Shown: positions 1 through 11,161 of the stretch, piece by piece
Layout: every line of letters starts with the position of its first letter
Numbering within the stretch: position 1 is the stretch's first letter
Assembly (NCBI GenBank): GCA_012064415.1
Contig: SSNU01000295.1
Coordinates: forward strand, 124,001-188,000
Length of the DNA stretch: 64,000 nt
Source of the DNA: Gyrodactylus bullatarudis
Taxonomy: Eukaryota > Platyhelminthes > Monogenea > Gyrodactylidea > Gyrodactylidae
Direction of reading: 5' to 3'
Program-made: the position numbers and the translations under genes
The notes under the pieces: generated by a model
The model's input: the letters and a program-made list of their open reading frames with translations, nothing else
Told to the model about the DNA's origin: nothing
The model's database searches: none

Positions 1-500
1 ATTAATAGCTTTAATATTTATCAATTATCAAAACAATAATTTGTCCTTTATAGGTGCTAACTCTTGGAGAACGAGATTTCAAGACTTGAAATTTTAAAAA
101 ATACTTGAATGTACCATGAAAGCAATTTCGTATAAAAAGGTTACAGATATGAAATGGGATTAGATAAGCTGATATTTTCTTGTTATAATTAAAGCTCCTT
201 TGTCTAGAGTGAAAATTTAAAAAATTGTACTTTTTTGAGTCATCAATAATGAGCATCTTAGAAATAGAGATCTTTAGAGATGAATCTGGGATATTCAAAT
301 TACATATTTAATATGTCAATAAAAATTCCTATGACTAACATTAAAATTTTTAAAACTTTTAAAAGAGAATTTACTGGAAATCTAAAGGGACTTTCTGGTA
401 TCAAATCCTTTATTACAATTCGTCAAATAAAATTATTACTTACTGAAGAGAGATTTAAATAGGTACAAGGAGGATGTAAATCACCAGTAATTTAGTTAAA

Positions 501-764
501 AACTAGGCCGGTAAAAGAATTTTAAAATTCATTTATTTAAAATGCTACTCTTTACAAATACAACAGAGGTAGGATGAATCTTTCTATTTTTTCTTTGAAG
601 AGAATCATTTATTCTTAGAATGAAGAATTAATTCAGAAAGGTATAAGAAGAAATAAATTTCTGAATTGTGACACATGAAGTAAATGGTAGATTTTTCACA
701 CACATGCGAAAGTAGAGAATCTTTGAAAAGTTTTAATCAATTAAATTTCTCTACCGGCCTAGTT
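501..764. repeat. MITE-like element with ACTAGGCCGGTA ends
   Basis: A perfect 12-bp inverted repeat, ACTAGGCCGGTA at 501 and its complement ending near 763, bounds about 240 bp of non-coding sequence. Similarity continues weakly inward as A+T-rich sequence. I see no clear target duplication and no ORF. It sits in a PIP4K intron. The superfamily is not determined. Confidence 0.45.
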
Positions 765-1651
765 AGGGTTTATGATTCTGTTTTTTGACACATAAAACAT
801 TACTTTGGAATTTTTAAATATCTTATGAAATATGTCCTGAAAAATGTTAAGAAATTGGTATAAAATGAAAGTTTTACAGATGTAACTAGGATTAGTCAAA
901 CCCTTCTCTATTCATCAGGGTGCTTTCAAGCTCAAAAAATGGAGCTAGTTGAATTTATGGTTTTCACAAAGATATTTTTTCTAAATTCGATTCGACGTCA
1001 AAATTCAAATTTTCGAAAATGAATTTTTCTGCTGATTTCAATGTGATAAATTGGATCATATTGAAATCCCAAACCGTTCAATCACAAATTATATATAAAT
1101 GGATTGATTCCTAAAATCTCAATAAGCTTACATGATTTTCTTGTCTTGTTGCGAAAAGAAAACTTATCCTAAACAATCAAGATACAGTGATTGTGTGATA
1201 AAAAAACACAAATCTATCCAACGGAAATGTTTTAGTCGCAAAGACAGGGGCTGAATAATATTTAAAATGTGAGAAATTATTATTTACCTCGTAAATATTC
1301 TTCATTGTGACAAGGTTCTAAATTGTCGAGGGTGTAGAAAATGGAATTTTATTTCCAATTCAATTTCAAAAAAAGAATTTCATGATAAAGGTTGAATTTT
1401 AATTTATATATTTTCACTATCTCCAAATACAAATGGGTCTTTGTCGGCAAAAAGAACAAAAACAACCAAATATAAAGCTAGTCAATGAAGTCAATGAGAA
1501 TTTTGCTTTTTACAAAAATTTTAAATCGATAAAAATAATCGAATTTTAAAAACTTTATATGACCACGTTCTTCATTTTTAAATCAAAATAATTTTTCAAC
1601 TCAAGTTTGAAAAATTCGCAATTTGGCACCAACTCAAAATTCAAGAGTATC

Positions 1652-1829
1652 CAATAAAAATTAGTAAAAGTAGATTTAATTGGAATATAACCAACCTTTT
1701 TCCAAAGCCTCTGAGAGGTCTCATCCACTCAAGAAGGTACTTGAATATCTCAGTACCGAAACGTCTGGAAGAGTCTTTGGAAAAGGTTGGTTATAGTCCG
1801 ATTAAATCTACTTTTACTAATTTTTATTG
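1652..1829. repeat. 178-bp foldback MITE, family 1, copy 1
   Basis: The two ends are about 55-bp inverted repeats starting CAATAAAAATTAGTAAAAGT and running inward to CCTTTTTCCAAAG, with a few mismatches. A diverged second copy lies at 13843-14055 in the BH3-only gene intron, and a truncated arm lies near 51966-51995. There is no coding capacity, so it would be non-autonomous. Both longer copies sit in introns. Confidence 0.7.
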
Positions 1830-2717
1830 AAGATTTCATATTCCATCATGGAACAAAACAATTTTCCTATTGAAGAACATCCACATTTTTCTCCAAAAAT
1901 ATTTTTCTGGATATTTTTTCTGTAATCTGTAAAAGTGGGTTATTTTATCTAGATTTGAAAAGTATTTTTGATGAAAAAATTGAAATTTTTGTAAAAATCA
2001 AAAACTAGATTTAATTTCTTCTTCACAAGTCGGTTTAGATTGAAATCAATGAGTGAACAGACATTGCCTTTAATTCTTATAAAAAGGAATTGGTTATGCT
2101 CAGAGAGAGTTAGTTTATTATTTGATCCAGATTTCCAAATTACCGGTGTTAAAGCATATTATTTCGCGGAATGAAAAAAACCCTTTTAAACTTACATGAT
2201 GTGACCTCTTGAATTGGTTCAATAAAAATAAATAACAAAGTATGCATACAGTCAAGATAAATACGCATAGTCTGATTACTATATAGATTAAAAGTTGCAC
2301 TCTGATAAAATTCAAGATTACTGATTTAATTATTTTTCAATTTTAAATTTTTTAAGCCTCTGTCTTTGATTATCGAAAATTTTCATCACATGCCCAACTT
2401 GAGTGATATGACAAAGGAAGATTTTCATGATTTTTGGTTTCAGAACTAATCTGAATTTATTAATTTTTCCAACCGAATTAGTGGAGATAAACCTTGTAAC
2501 TCAAATTTAGTTTACAAATAAGATCATGAATTATTCTACTTAATTTTGGCTATGGTTGATGCTTCTTATACATTTCATGTATGTTTTCTTCAATCAACTT
2601 AGGCAATGTTATATCCTGGATAGATATTAAATCCAGAAACGAATGATATGGGCGTTTTGCACTTTGAGTTATTTCTATTCTTTCGATTATTGTTAGGTTA
2701 ACTGATTTTCAACTCAC

Positions 2718-4815
2718 TCGTTCTTTTTCATTTGCCTCACGTTCAATACTGCTTCCCTTAAAAGAAATTTTGATTGATTACAGTAGTAAACAGTTATTGT
2801 TCAAGGCTTACCTTTAGGTCAAACTTGGAAGAGATGGTTAATCTTGGGCTAAATACATTCCTCATGACTAAAATATAGGTTTCTTGGTCATTGTAGTTAA
2901 TCCGATACATTCCCAAATATTGAGGTAGCAATGATTTTCCTTGAGTTGTGACAACATGCTGATAATGATTCATCATTAATAAACGAGCATAATAATAAAT
3001 ACATTTATATATTAGGGTAATAAAAGTTTTTACAACCTTTACGCCTATTTGCTCATTCGATAGAGAATTAAATTTTGAGAAAAATATCCTGAATTAGATA
3101 TTTTAAATTTTGTTCTGATATACAAAATCTCATTGGAAAATTACAATTTTCAATGAATTTTACTACGATAATTGATAAAATTCATGTTTGTGAGCAATCT
3201 TTATGACTTTGAGGATGGGAATTATTCTGATAGTTATTTAAGACTCCTTAGCTACATATCCACATCATTTTCTGAAAATTTTAATGCGTTTAAAGAATTT
3301 TGGAAAGATGAGATTTATGGTTATAAGAACAATAAAATTTTTGAATTTAATTTATGAAAATTTTCTTTTATGTGTAAAAGAGTCCAAATTAGCAAATCGC
3401 CTGAAAAGTTATCTGAGAAAAAAAATATTTTTTATCACCCTAACATACATTGTATATTATACATTAGGGTAATACAAAATTTTATTTTCCACGAACAATT
3501 TTCTATGTCTTAATCAAAGATTGATGTTTTAAATTAAAACTTTTAATCGTGAAAAACACATTTTTGAAAATTAAAATGAAAATTTTTTATGTTCTGATAT
3601 ACAAAAATCCCACTTTCCCTAAAATCATCAAAATTAACCTAATTACATAGGACTTTCTTTCAGCATGTGAAAGAATACTCAATTCATACTATAAACCCTA
3701 TTTTTATTCGGAATTTTGCAAAAACTATTCAAAAATCTTATTAATTTTGTCCTTTCTCGTAGTAAAATTCATTGAAAAAATCTTAACGCGTGTTCAAAAA
3801 CTGCCATTTTCAATCGAGATTTTGTAAATCAGAACAAACTCGAAAACGTATGGTTTTATGGGAAAAGATGCTTAGTTTTCGATAATCTTTAGAATGAGAT
3901 TAAGACAGGGAAAAACTAAAAATTTTGGCCTACTCTATTATACATCCTACCCAAATGTGATATATATTAAATTATGATAACATAAGAATACACAAAATCT
4001 GTTGCCTATTTGATGGAATAGTTATAGTAAACTTCTTTATTTAATATGAAAACTTTTCATGTAAAAGTGTCCTTGTTTAATAAACAATGTTTATGGAAAA
4101 TATTCTATTCTAAGAACCATTATTGAAACTTGAGTTAATAATTGAAAAATTCTTCAACTTACGATTTCTCGATTAAGATATAATTTTATTCTATTGATAA
4201 ATATAAACATTTAACGTTCTAATTGTAATTTGATAATTTTCCAAATTATGATCATAAATTTTATTGCATAGCATTGAGAAAGAAGCAATAAATAAAATAC
4301 TCACAACATAATATTTTCTAAGTAAATGATGCATTTCTTCGACTTCTTCGGAGCAGACAGTTTTAGCAACATAATGACGGTTTTGGGTAACCATAAACTT
4401 TGATCCAGATCTACCAACAGCTGTATCCCAGAATGGTTCTGATGAAGTAAATGAATCTAAATAGTCCTTGGGACTGACATTAAATTTCTCTCTGAGACTT
4501 TGAAAGACCAAAGGACAGTATTCTTTGAATTTATATTTGGTTGGCATACAATCTCTAGATACAAGATATAAAGATAAATTTTCTGAAATTTTCGACTACT
4601 ACTCACTCATTGAAACCGTGATTATTCACTTTAATTTTAAGAAACGCTTTATAGTCCTCCCCGATAAGTAGAGATCGAGGATTTACATGACATAATTGAG
4701 AGAATGAGTAGTTTATTCCCCACATGAGAATTGACTTTAATGGCTCACTACTCCTGAATAGTTTTAGCTTCTGCTTTTTTTGTCTAAACTTTTTAGTCTT
4801 GGTATAGGATTCCAT
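2718..4815 (-). CDS. PIP4K2: Phosphatidylinositol 5-phosphate 4-kinase (type II PIP kinase), 5' part
   Basis: Type II PIP kinases phosphorylate PI5P to PI(4,5)P2 in the cytosol and on membranes. I read four minus-strand exons: 4815-4607, 4554-4305, 2958-2812 and 2756-2718. They total 645 nt (215 codons, roughly half the usual length of about 400). Introns are 52, 1,346 and 55 nt, all GT-AG, and every phase fits. Type II signatures are visible: LMWGINYSFSQLCHV, KVNNHGFNE, YKFKEYCPLVFQSLREKF, GRSGSKF, MHHLLRKYY, SLLPQYLGMYRI and FDLK|GSS of the nucleotide-binding loop. Exon 4 is only 39 nt. The start is the ATG at 4815, since the open frame further upstream has no ATG. The 3' half, including the activation loop, is not in the window. 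The gene is divergent from SPRTN, 106 bp away. Which vertebrate paralogue it matches cannot be told. Confidence 0.88.
3105..3860. repeat. Inverted-repeat element in PIP4K intron 2
   Basis: A segment at about 3105-3165 (TTGTTCTGATATACAAAATC through TTCAATGAATTTTACTACGA) reappears inverted at about 3762-3850. The phrase TTCTGATATACAAAA also recurs near 3593, and TTAGGGTAATA occurs near 3013 and 3464. This looks like one or two degenerate MITEs. Boundaries are approximate and no ORF is present. Confidence 0.35.
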
Positions 4816-4921
4816 TTTTACTGATGATAAAAGTTTACAAGTCAAATTGGTGGAATTTCAAACACGCCATGAAATTTTAAATCAACTTTAATTCTTTAGA
4901 ACAAGTCACAATTATGAAATA
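4816..4921. promoter_or_regulatory. Divergent promoter between PIP4K and SPRTN
   Basis: Only 106 bp separate the two start codons, so both 5'UTRs and core promoters must fit here or overlap the genes. The sequence is A+T-rich. I see no clear TATA or CCAAT element. The call rests on gene layout alone. Confidence 0.5.
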
Positions 4922-5926
4922 ATGACAGAATTGAAATATGAGGATTTCTTCTCAGATGATGATGAGCCGAAAAAAAAGAGGTCCAAAGACTCAAAAACGA
5001 CTACAAACTTAGAGATAGAGATGAAGCTATCGTTTTCCAATAATTTAATTGATCCTGAATGGGAAATTATCGATCCTGTTCCTGATGTTCTCAAGTTATT
5101 TCAAATTTTTGATCAACGCTTCTTCAAGTCTGCCCTCGGGAGTGTTGAGGTTAAATGGAGTAAAAGAATGACTGTCTGTGCTGGTCTTTGTCGTTACCAA
5201 GGTCCTTATGGCTTATGTTCTATAAGCCTCAGCGAGAATTTACTTAAATTTCGTCCAAGAAAAGATTTGATCGAGACCTTGCTGCATGAAATGATTCATG
5301 CCTATCTATTTGTTACTAATAATTTTAGAGATAGAGATGATCATGGACCCAAGTTTCAGAGCCATATGAACAGAATAAATTCAGAAGCTGGGACAAAAAT
5401 AACAATTTATCACAGTTTTCATGACGAAGTTAATTTTTATAAAGTCCATTGGTGGCGTTGTAATGGCCCTTGTCAGAATAACCGTCCATTCTATGGATGG
5501 GTTAAGAGATCGATGAACCGTGCTCCAGGTCCCAATGATTTTTGGTGGAAAACTCATCAAGCAACCTGTAATGGAACTTTTATCAAAGTTAAAGAGCCTG
5601 AGAAAAACAAAAAAACAGAAACCACTCCGAAAAATAAGGAAACAAAAAATTCGCAGAAAAGAAAATCTCTTAGTTCAAACAGCACTCGAGAAATAACTAG
5701 TTATTTTGACAAGCCCAAAAGTGAAAATGCAGAAAAATCTCCTTTGAAAAAGACACCAAGGCGTGCCTCAGATGTTATTCCTTTCTCAGGAGGTGGTATT
5801 CGACTTGGTGGAGAAATGCCCTCTAGTAGTGGGTCTAAAACTTCTAATCGTGTCCCCTGCCCAGTTTGTGCCAAGATTTTTGATGAATCACTCATCAATG
5901 ATCATTTAGATAAATGCCTCACATAA
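4922..5926 (+). CDS. SPRTN: DNA-dependent metalloprotease SPRTN (Spartan)
   Basis: SPRTN cleaves proteins crosslinked to DNA during replication, in the nucleus. This is one uninterrupted 334-residue ORF, shorter than human SPRTN (489). An SprT zinc-metalloprotease domain covers about residues 50-220, with the HEMIH site at 122-126, a likely third ligand H141 (DDHGPKF) and a Cys/His zinc site including C180, C184 and C216. The tail carries an SHP box for p97/VCP (FSGGGIRLGG, 288-297) and a UBZ4 ubiquitin-binding finger (C313, C316, H328, C332). A PIP-box-like REITSYF (256-262) lacks the usual Gln. An acidic then basic N-terminus (SDDDEPKKKR) could act as a nuclear signal. There are no introns, which could mean an old retrocopy or intron loss, but the domain set is complete. 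AATAAA overlaps the stop region. EIF1AD converges 72 bp downstream. Confidence 0.95.
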   Translation: MTELKYEDFFSDDDEPKKKRSKDSKTTTNLEIEMKLSFSNNLIDPEWEIIDPVPDVLKLFQIFDQRFFKSALGSVEVKWSKRMTVCAGLCRYQGPYGLCSISLSENLLKFRPRKDLIETLLHEMIHAYLFVTNNFRDRDDHGPKFQSHMNRINSEAGTKITIYHSFHDEVNFYKVHWWRCNGPCQNNRPFYGWVKRSMNRAPGPNDFWWKTHQATCNGTFIKVKEPEKNKKTETTPKNKETKNSQKRKSLSSNSTREITSYFDKPKSENAEKSPLKKTPRRASDVIPFSGGGIRLGGEMPSSSGSKTSNRVPCPVCAKIFDESLINDHLDKCLT

Positions 5927-5998
5927 ATAAACGTCAGATGAACTAAATTAATAAGATTATAAATTATTTTAATATATTATTGTAATTCTAGCAGTGAG

Positions 5999-6440
5999 TT
6001 ATCTATCATCTTCTGAAAAATCTGAATCTGAAGAAATTATGTTGAAATAATCATCTGGCTTTGAGATAGTTGGCAGATCCTGTTCAAATCCATCTGGCCA
6101 GAAACCTCCAGTTGATAGGTTTATCATATCCTTTTTATCGAGACTGCAAATAATTTCAGCATCAACATTTGAATTTTGAAGATTTTTACAGAGAACAAAC
6201 TGGCCCCTTCCAAAATACAAAGCATTTCGGTATTTTTCAGGTATCGATAAGGACTTGAGATTTGCAGATCCATCAACTGACTTACAAATGTAATTGCCTT
6301 CTACTTTGGTTATCTTTTTCGTGAATAACTTAATCAATTACTTTAGCGATAAATTCATCTTCCTTAATTTCGGTTATTTCAATTTCTTTTTCATTGTTAA
6401 GAGCTCTGATTTTAGCACTATTGATCGGCAACTTGTTCAT
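5999..6440 (-). CDS. EIF1AD: EIF1AD, eIF1A-like OB-fold RNA-binding protein, with a 28-nt intron
   Basis: EIF1AD is a nuclear eIF1A-like protein with an OB fold. Exon 1 is 6440-6342 and exon 2 is 6313-5999, 138 codons including the stop (137 residues; human 165). Without splicing the first frame stops at GTA ATT GAT TAA. Removing the 28 nt at 6341-6314 (GTAATT...AAAAAG) gives DEFIAK|ITKVEGNYICKS, which matches the spacing of human QQIVRVLRTPGNNLHEV residue for residue. Other family marks are IPEKYRNALYFGRGQFVL, GGFWPDGF and an acidic tail SSDSDFSEDD. The basic KRKHV-type N-terminus of the human protein is not visible, and an upstream exon cannot be excluded. The alternative reading is a sequencing or real frameshift, but 28 nt with GT and AG ends and exact length restoration favours splicing. 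The gene is divergent from TFIP11 (129 bp). Confidence 0.82.
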
Positions 6441-6569
6441 TACGAAATTGAGGTCCAACTTAAAGTATTCGAAGCAAAAATATAAATTTAATCTAACTGT
6501 TTTAAATACAAAATTATTTAAATTTTTAGATTAAATAATTAGATTAAATCTATTAACATCAGTAGAGAA
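6441..6569. promoter_or_regulatory. Divergent promoter EIF1AD/TFIP11 with three ATTTAATCTAA boxes
   Basis: The 129-bp spacer contains ATTTAATCTAA at 6486-6496 and its exact complement twice, at 6526-6536 and 6539-6549. One copy therefore faces each way toward a gene, with a direct repeat on the TFIP11 side. A shared factor site is possible, but in DNA this A+T-rich chance similarity is a real alternative. Confidence 0.4.
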
Positions 6570-9500
6570 ATGGGATCATCTCCTGAATTAGAGAACTTTG
6601 ATGTGTCTGAGCAAGACTTTGAGTTTATGCATGGAAAGTTCAGCAAAAGAAAAAAGATGTCCAAAAAACATCAGATTTATGGGGTGTTTGCGTCTGATTC
6701 AGACGAAGAATATTCTGCACCAAAGAACAAAAAGAGAGATTTCACAGCTCCCATATCATTTATAAGTGGAGGATTGAAGGGAGATGAAGACAAAGATTTG
6801 AAAAATATAGAAGATAAGGATGAAGACATGGAAGATCCTGATATTAAAGAATTTGTTAACCAAAATCTTTCCTCGGACGACGAAGAAATCAGTCTAATTC
6901 CAAGCGCTCCAAAATACAGCAAATCTACTATGCGTACAAAAAATTTCATTCGAGTCGCTGCTGCCCAAGCAAAAGCTACAAGTGCAAGTGAAAAGCAGGT
7001 TAAAGGAATTGGTCTGAAAATGCTCGAAAAAATGGGTTATCAACATGGACAGGGTTTAGGTAAAGATGGACAAGGTATTTTAACTCCCATCGAAGTTTTT
7101 CAGCGAGTTGGCAAAGGTTCTGTTGGCTATGCAGGTCCTGAGCATGCCAAGGCACCAAGAAAGGGTAACGATAAAGTGTTAGAAGAGGAAGAAAAGCCTA
7201 TTGAAGATGATCAGCCTAGATACAAAAAAAAGACCCATTCAATACTTCAAAAGTCTAATTCCAAGGGTCAAAATAAACTTAGATTTATGACTGCAGCTGA
7301 AATTCTAGCTAGCAGTGGACACCAAGGAAGTCAGCAAAAGAAGGGCATGTTTTTGGCTAATAGTGAAATTCTCAAAGCTAAAGTAATTGATATGACCCAA
7401 AAGGATAAAAAGGTCTACCAGAATTACGATCAAGCTCTTGGAATTAAAAAGTTCAGTGATGACACTTCTGAAGGAATCAATGACCTCAAAAATGCGACAG
7501 GCTCTTTTGATGTTCCTGTTCTCAAACACAACATGGGCTTAATTTTAAACCAGTTGGAGAGTGAGCTGCGAAAGAAAGATCGTGATATGCGCTTTGAAGA
7601 AGAACAAATTGACTCTTTGATTCAAGAAAATATTACCCTTAAATCTGTAAGTTCTTTCCCCCTTAAAATCATCCAAACTTTGTTCAATATGCGTAATAAT
7701 AATTATTAATAGGAAATATCAGAACAGACTCTAGAAATTGCTACTCTCAACGAAACCCTGGAAGTAATCAATGAGTTTGAAGAATTTCTCGAGAAACTTG
7801 ACACTGATCAGTTGGAAATTGACAAGTGCACTGAATGGTTTGCCTCATTTAAAGAGAAAGCAAGAGATCTACCAGAATTGCCATGTCTGTTGGCTTCTGT
7901 TGCTAAGCCCCTTTTGGATTTATCCTTTAAAACATGGAAACCACTTTCTGTAAGTTATCTGCAATAAACTTGGACTAATGAGAGCAGATCTAATAGAACT
8001 TGGATCATCATTTATTCATATCCTTCCTTCCAAAGATTTCATTTCTACTTATCTATTGTCTAGCAACCTCTATACGGCCTCAACCTTTTCAAGGAATGGC
8101 GTGTTGCGCTTGATGATGAAAAAGCTTTTGAAGTTATCCTAGAGACTATTTGGTTGCCAATTGTCAGAAGGGATATTCAAATTTGGAATCCAAAGAATCC
8201 TGAAAATCTGCTGAGACTGTTGGAGTCTTGGTCTCCCCTCCTATCAGATCGTATTCTTCGCTTGCACATTTTATCATTGACGATATTTCCTGTTCTACAA
8301 GTAAATTTCTTATCAGTAATCTATTATCATATGATTTCTAAAATTAATCAATTAAAATTTTATTACCGTACAACTTGTAATTACTAATTTATTACATGAA
8401 ATTAAATATTTCTATTAAGGAAAATCTCTCATGTCCCAATAAGATGAATAAAAAGATTAATATTCGATCTAATTAGAATTACTCAACTACCACTCTGAAA
8501 TAATCTTTATCTACATTCATTGTGTACCTTTGTGAATGAGTTACTACTTTAAATTTGTATTATCTGATTTATTAAGGTGTTTTGGTGAGTTTCTCTTCTT
8601 GTAATGAAAACTGAATTTTACTCATTCCATTCAGATTGTATTTTATTTACAGTAGAAAGCATCATTCATAATTCGATTTCGGATTCTTTTATTTCTGCTT
8701 AAAAATTGAAAATTAGGCTTTTGTTAAATTCATGATAATTTGAGAGAAAATTGCAAAATGTGTTATTCAATTTTTATTACTTAGCCTTGAAATATTCACT
8801 CTTCATTTCTCCTATTTTATTTAACAGAATAGCCTGGATAATTGGGATCCTCTATCAGATGTTATTCCAGTTCATACATGGATGCACCCGTGGTTGCCCT
8901 GGTTCCTACCCCCATCCATAGATCCCAACTGTCCTGGACCGAATACACCCTCTGGTTTTCTTAACCAAATACCTATGCTTCATGAAATTATCCGGCACAA
9001 GTTTGCAATCAGCTTGAAGAACTGGCATCCTAGTGATTCCTCTGCCTTTGCTATTCTTTTGCCTTGGAATAATGTTTGGAGTAACTCAGAGATGACCATT
9101 TTTCTTCACAAGCATATCATACCCAAGTTGGTCAACACCCTCAGTCAATTTCAGATAAACCCCAATAATCAGAATATGGAACCCTGGAAATGGGTCGTCC
9201 GATGGCTTCCATTAATCACTCCGACTGTTTTCATCAACTTGATTGAACGCTACTTTATCTCAAAATGGACTTCTGTTCTAACTGTATGGCTAAATCAGGC
9301 AGTTAAAAACAAGTCTACTGGTTCAGAGGATTTGGCAGGAAAGACATTTGGTGAAATTGGTGTATGGTATTCAGGATGGAAAAGTCAATTTCCCGATATT
9401 CTCCACGATCATCCGGTGGTTAAGAACCTATTCATGAATGCTCTAAACATGATGGAACATGCCATGAAAGGACTTCCTGTCCAGGTAAGTATTATAATCT

Positions 9501-9990
9501 TGTTTTTTTTATCGTGTAATAAAAACTTTATGTATGAAGATAGTGTTACTAACTTTCATTCTTCATTCAGGATCCTACTACGTCCTCTCAAAGAGATGCA
9601 AGCTATCCTGGGTTGGAGAAGAAACCTACAATTTCAAAAGTTTCCCACTCGTTATACAAAGAAGCAACAGAATCAGCAATGTCAAAATATAAAAATTCGG
9701 CTTACAAATTACACGCTAATGTTAGAGAGCAAGTCAGTTTTCTATCAAAAGAATATTTTATATTTTTTAAAATAATGAATCTCTACAATATCTAGGTTGA
9801 AGAGGAAGCCCAAGCACAAGGTCTCGTCTTCTTTCCCATGCACAACAGATATTACGAGGACAAGCAGGTTTACAAATTGGAAAAAATCAATGTTTTCTTT
9901 GACAGAAATGTTTCGTTCTATTTCAATTCAACAGATAATCAATGGTATCCAGTATCTGCTAAGGAACTTTTCGAAATTGCCACTTCTTAA
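6570..9990 (+). CDS. TFIP11: Tuftelin-interacting protein 11, spliceosome disassembly G-patch protein
   Basis: TFIP11 (yeast Ntr1) activates the helicase DHX15/Prp43 to release the lariat-intron spliceosome. I read six exons: 6570-7646, 7713-7949, 8064-8300, 8828-9484, 9571-9732 and 9796-9990. Introns are 66, 114, 527, 86 and 63 nt, all phase 0. The product is 854 residues (human 837). The N-terminal TIP_N region includes KHQIYGVFASDSDEE and DFTAPISFISGGL. A G-patch lies at about 145-190 (GIGLKMLEKMGYQHGQGLGK, then QGILTPIE). The KVIDMTQKDKKVYQNY motif follows, then a GCFC helical region (WDPLSDVIPVHTWMHPWLPW, KWHPSDSSA). The C-terminus (GLVFFPMHNRYYEDKQVY) matches the family to its end. The gene converges on the caspase, with 55 bp between stop codons; AATAAA lies near 10026 within that gap. 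I found no very short intron here. Confidence 0.95.
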
Positions 9991-10045
9991 TTCATCCATT
10001 TTTAAAACATCCAAGTTGTAAATATTAATAAATTTCTTATTATTT

Positions 10046-11161
10046 TCAGACAAGAAAGAAGGCTCTTCTCAGTGTATTGATAGGTTGAGTAATTTGACGT
10101 TTCTCTTTATAGTCTTCACTATTCAGCATGGAGTTATTCACTTCACAGAGCATATCTAATACATGCATTTGCTTATAATTCTCCTGAAAGACTTGACATA
10201 GAGTCTGAATGAAGTGACTACCCTCGTTCTCTGATCTCCAAGATACATATCCATAAATTGTAGAGTACGCAATAACCATGTCGCTAATAATCGGCATTCC
10301 ATCGTCACTCTGTTCCCTTGTAATGCCCAAGTCAAAGTCTGGAAAATTAACATCTTGATAATTTGAATGATGTATACTCGATCCCCTGCATGCTTGGAAA
10401 ATTATGAGCTTGGGTTTACCAGACAATTCTTTTGCATTTTTATTTGAGAAGAAATTTATTAATTTGGAAATACTGATAATGCTACCATCTGAGAGATAAA
10501 CGTAATCCTTGATTCCATGGCTCATGAAAACAAAGATAAATGTGCTAAAATTCTTTCCCATTTCAATTTTCTTCTTAATGACAGCAATAAGTCTTTCCAA
10601 GTCTAAATCATTGTAGACATCAAAGTCATACTTCAATTCTGAAAAAAGACACTGAAGGCTTTCTATGTCGATTTCGGATCCTTTTCTTGAGCTTAAATTG
10701 ACTTTTGATCCATAATTTGCTATATTTACAATCAAGGCATAACCGGGTCTCTTATCAGTTTTGTAACAGTTCTTGGGCTTACATGGCAAAAATTTTATTA
10801 TATCATTCAATTTTTTTTCAGCTATAGGTAATTGTGAGGAGTTTCTTTTGGAAATTTGAAAATAGATACCACTTTTGCTGTTTTCCTTGAGCAATGACAA
10901 GAATTCAGAAAAAGCATTCGGTCCCAAAAATGGAAGTAGAAGTAAAAATTCTCTCATTTTATCTCTTTCAGAAGTCTTGCTCATAAGTTTATCCACTGCT
11001 GATTGCTTTAAAAGCTTTGCTTTCTCAAAATGATCAATGTAGATATTTATTTGTTCGCATTCTTGTATTAACTGCAAGTGAAATTCTCGTAATAAATTTT
11101 GGTCCTTTTTATTCATTCGAATGAGATTTTTGGTTAAACAAAAGACTTTTGAAAATACCAA
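10046..11161 (-). CDS. Initiator caspase with CARD (caspase-9/Dronc/CED-3 type)
   Basis: Initiator caspases are cysteine proteases switched on by Apaf-1-like platforms through CARD-CARD contact. This is a single-exon ORF of 371 residues. An N-terminal CARD spans about 16-95. The p20 domain has R138 in KRPGYALIVN, catalytic H215 in FMSHG and catalytic C258 in QACRG. A linker with possible cleavage sites (PDFD, QSDD) runs at about 270-288, and p10 carries YGYVSWR (303-309) and EGSHFIQTL. QACRG matches CED-3 and caspase-2; human caspase-9 has QACGG, and Drosophila Dronc has an atypical PFCRG. The start could be M1 (11161) or M16 (11116); M16 sits at the CARD. The lack of introns is notable for a gene this size. 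It is divergent from CCT1 (77 bp from M1), and a BH3-only gene lies 2.2 kb beyond. Confidence 0.93.
   Translation of the reverse strand: MVFSKVFCLTKNLIRMNKKDQNLLREFHLQLIQECEQINIYIDHFEKAKLLKQSAVDKLMSKTSERDKMREFLLLLPFLGPNAFSEFLSLLKENSKSGIYFQISKRNSSQLPIAEKKLNDIIKFLPCKPKNCYKTDKRPGYALIVNIANYGSKVNLSSRKGSEIDIESLQCLFSELKYDFDVYNDLDLERLIAVIKKKIEMGKNFSTFIFVFMSHGIKDYVYLSDGSIISISKLINFFSNKNAKELSGKPKLIIFQACRGSSIHHSNYQDVNFPDFDLGITREQSDDGMPIISDMVIAYSTIYGYVSWRSENEGSHFIQTLCQVFQENYKQMHVLDMLCEVNNSMLNSEDYKEKRQITQPINTLRRAFFLV

Larger units (their letters stand above)
1..2717. other. PIP4K intron 4 and beyond; no exon recognised
   Basis: This stretch follows the last PIP4K exon I can find (minus strand). I looked on the minus strand for the rest of the kinase domain (the LKDNDF and MDYSLL regions of the family) and did not find it, so the remaining exons probably lie to the left of the window. 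It holds two small inverted-repeat elements, listed separately, and A+T-rich sequence with no convincing ORF. Confidence 0.5.

Noticed and set aside
11..298. 95-codon minus-strand frame at the left edge
   Set aside because: No PIP kinase or other domain; rich in Ile, Lys, Phe and Ser as expected from random A+T-rich DNA.
2118..2315. 65-codon minus frame that might be a PIP4K exon
   Set aside because: Does not match any part of the kinase after the GSSIERE segment.
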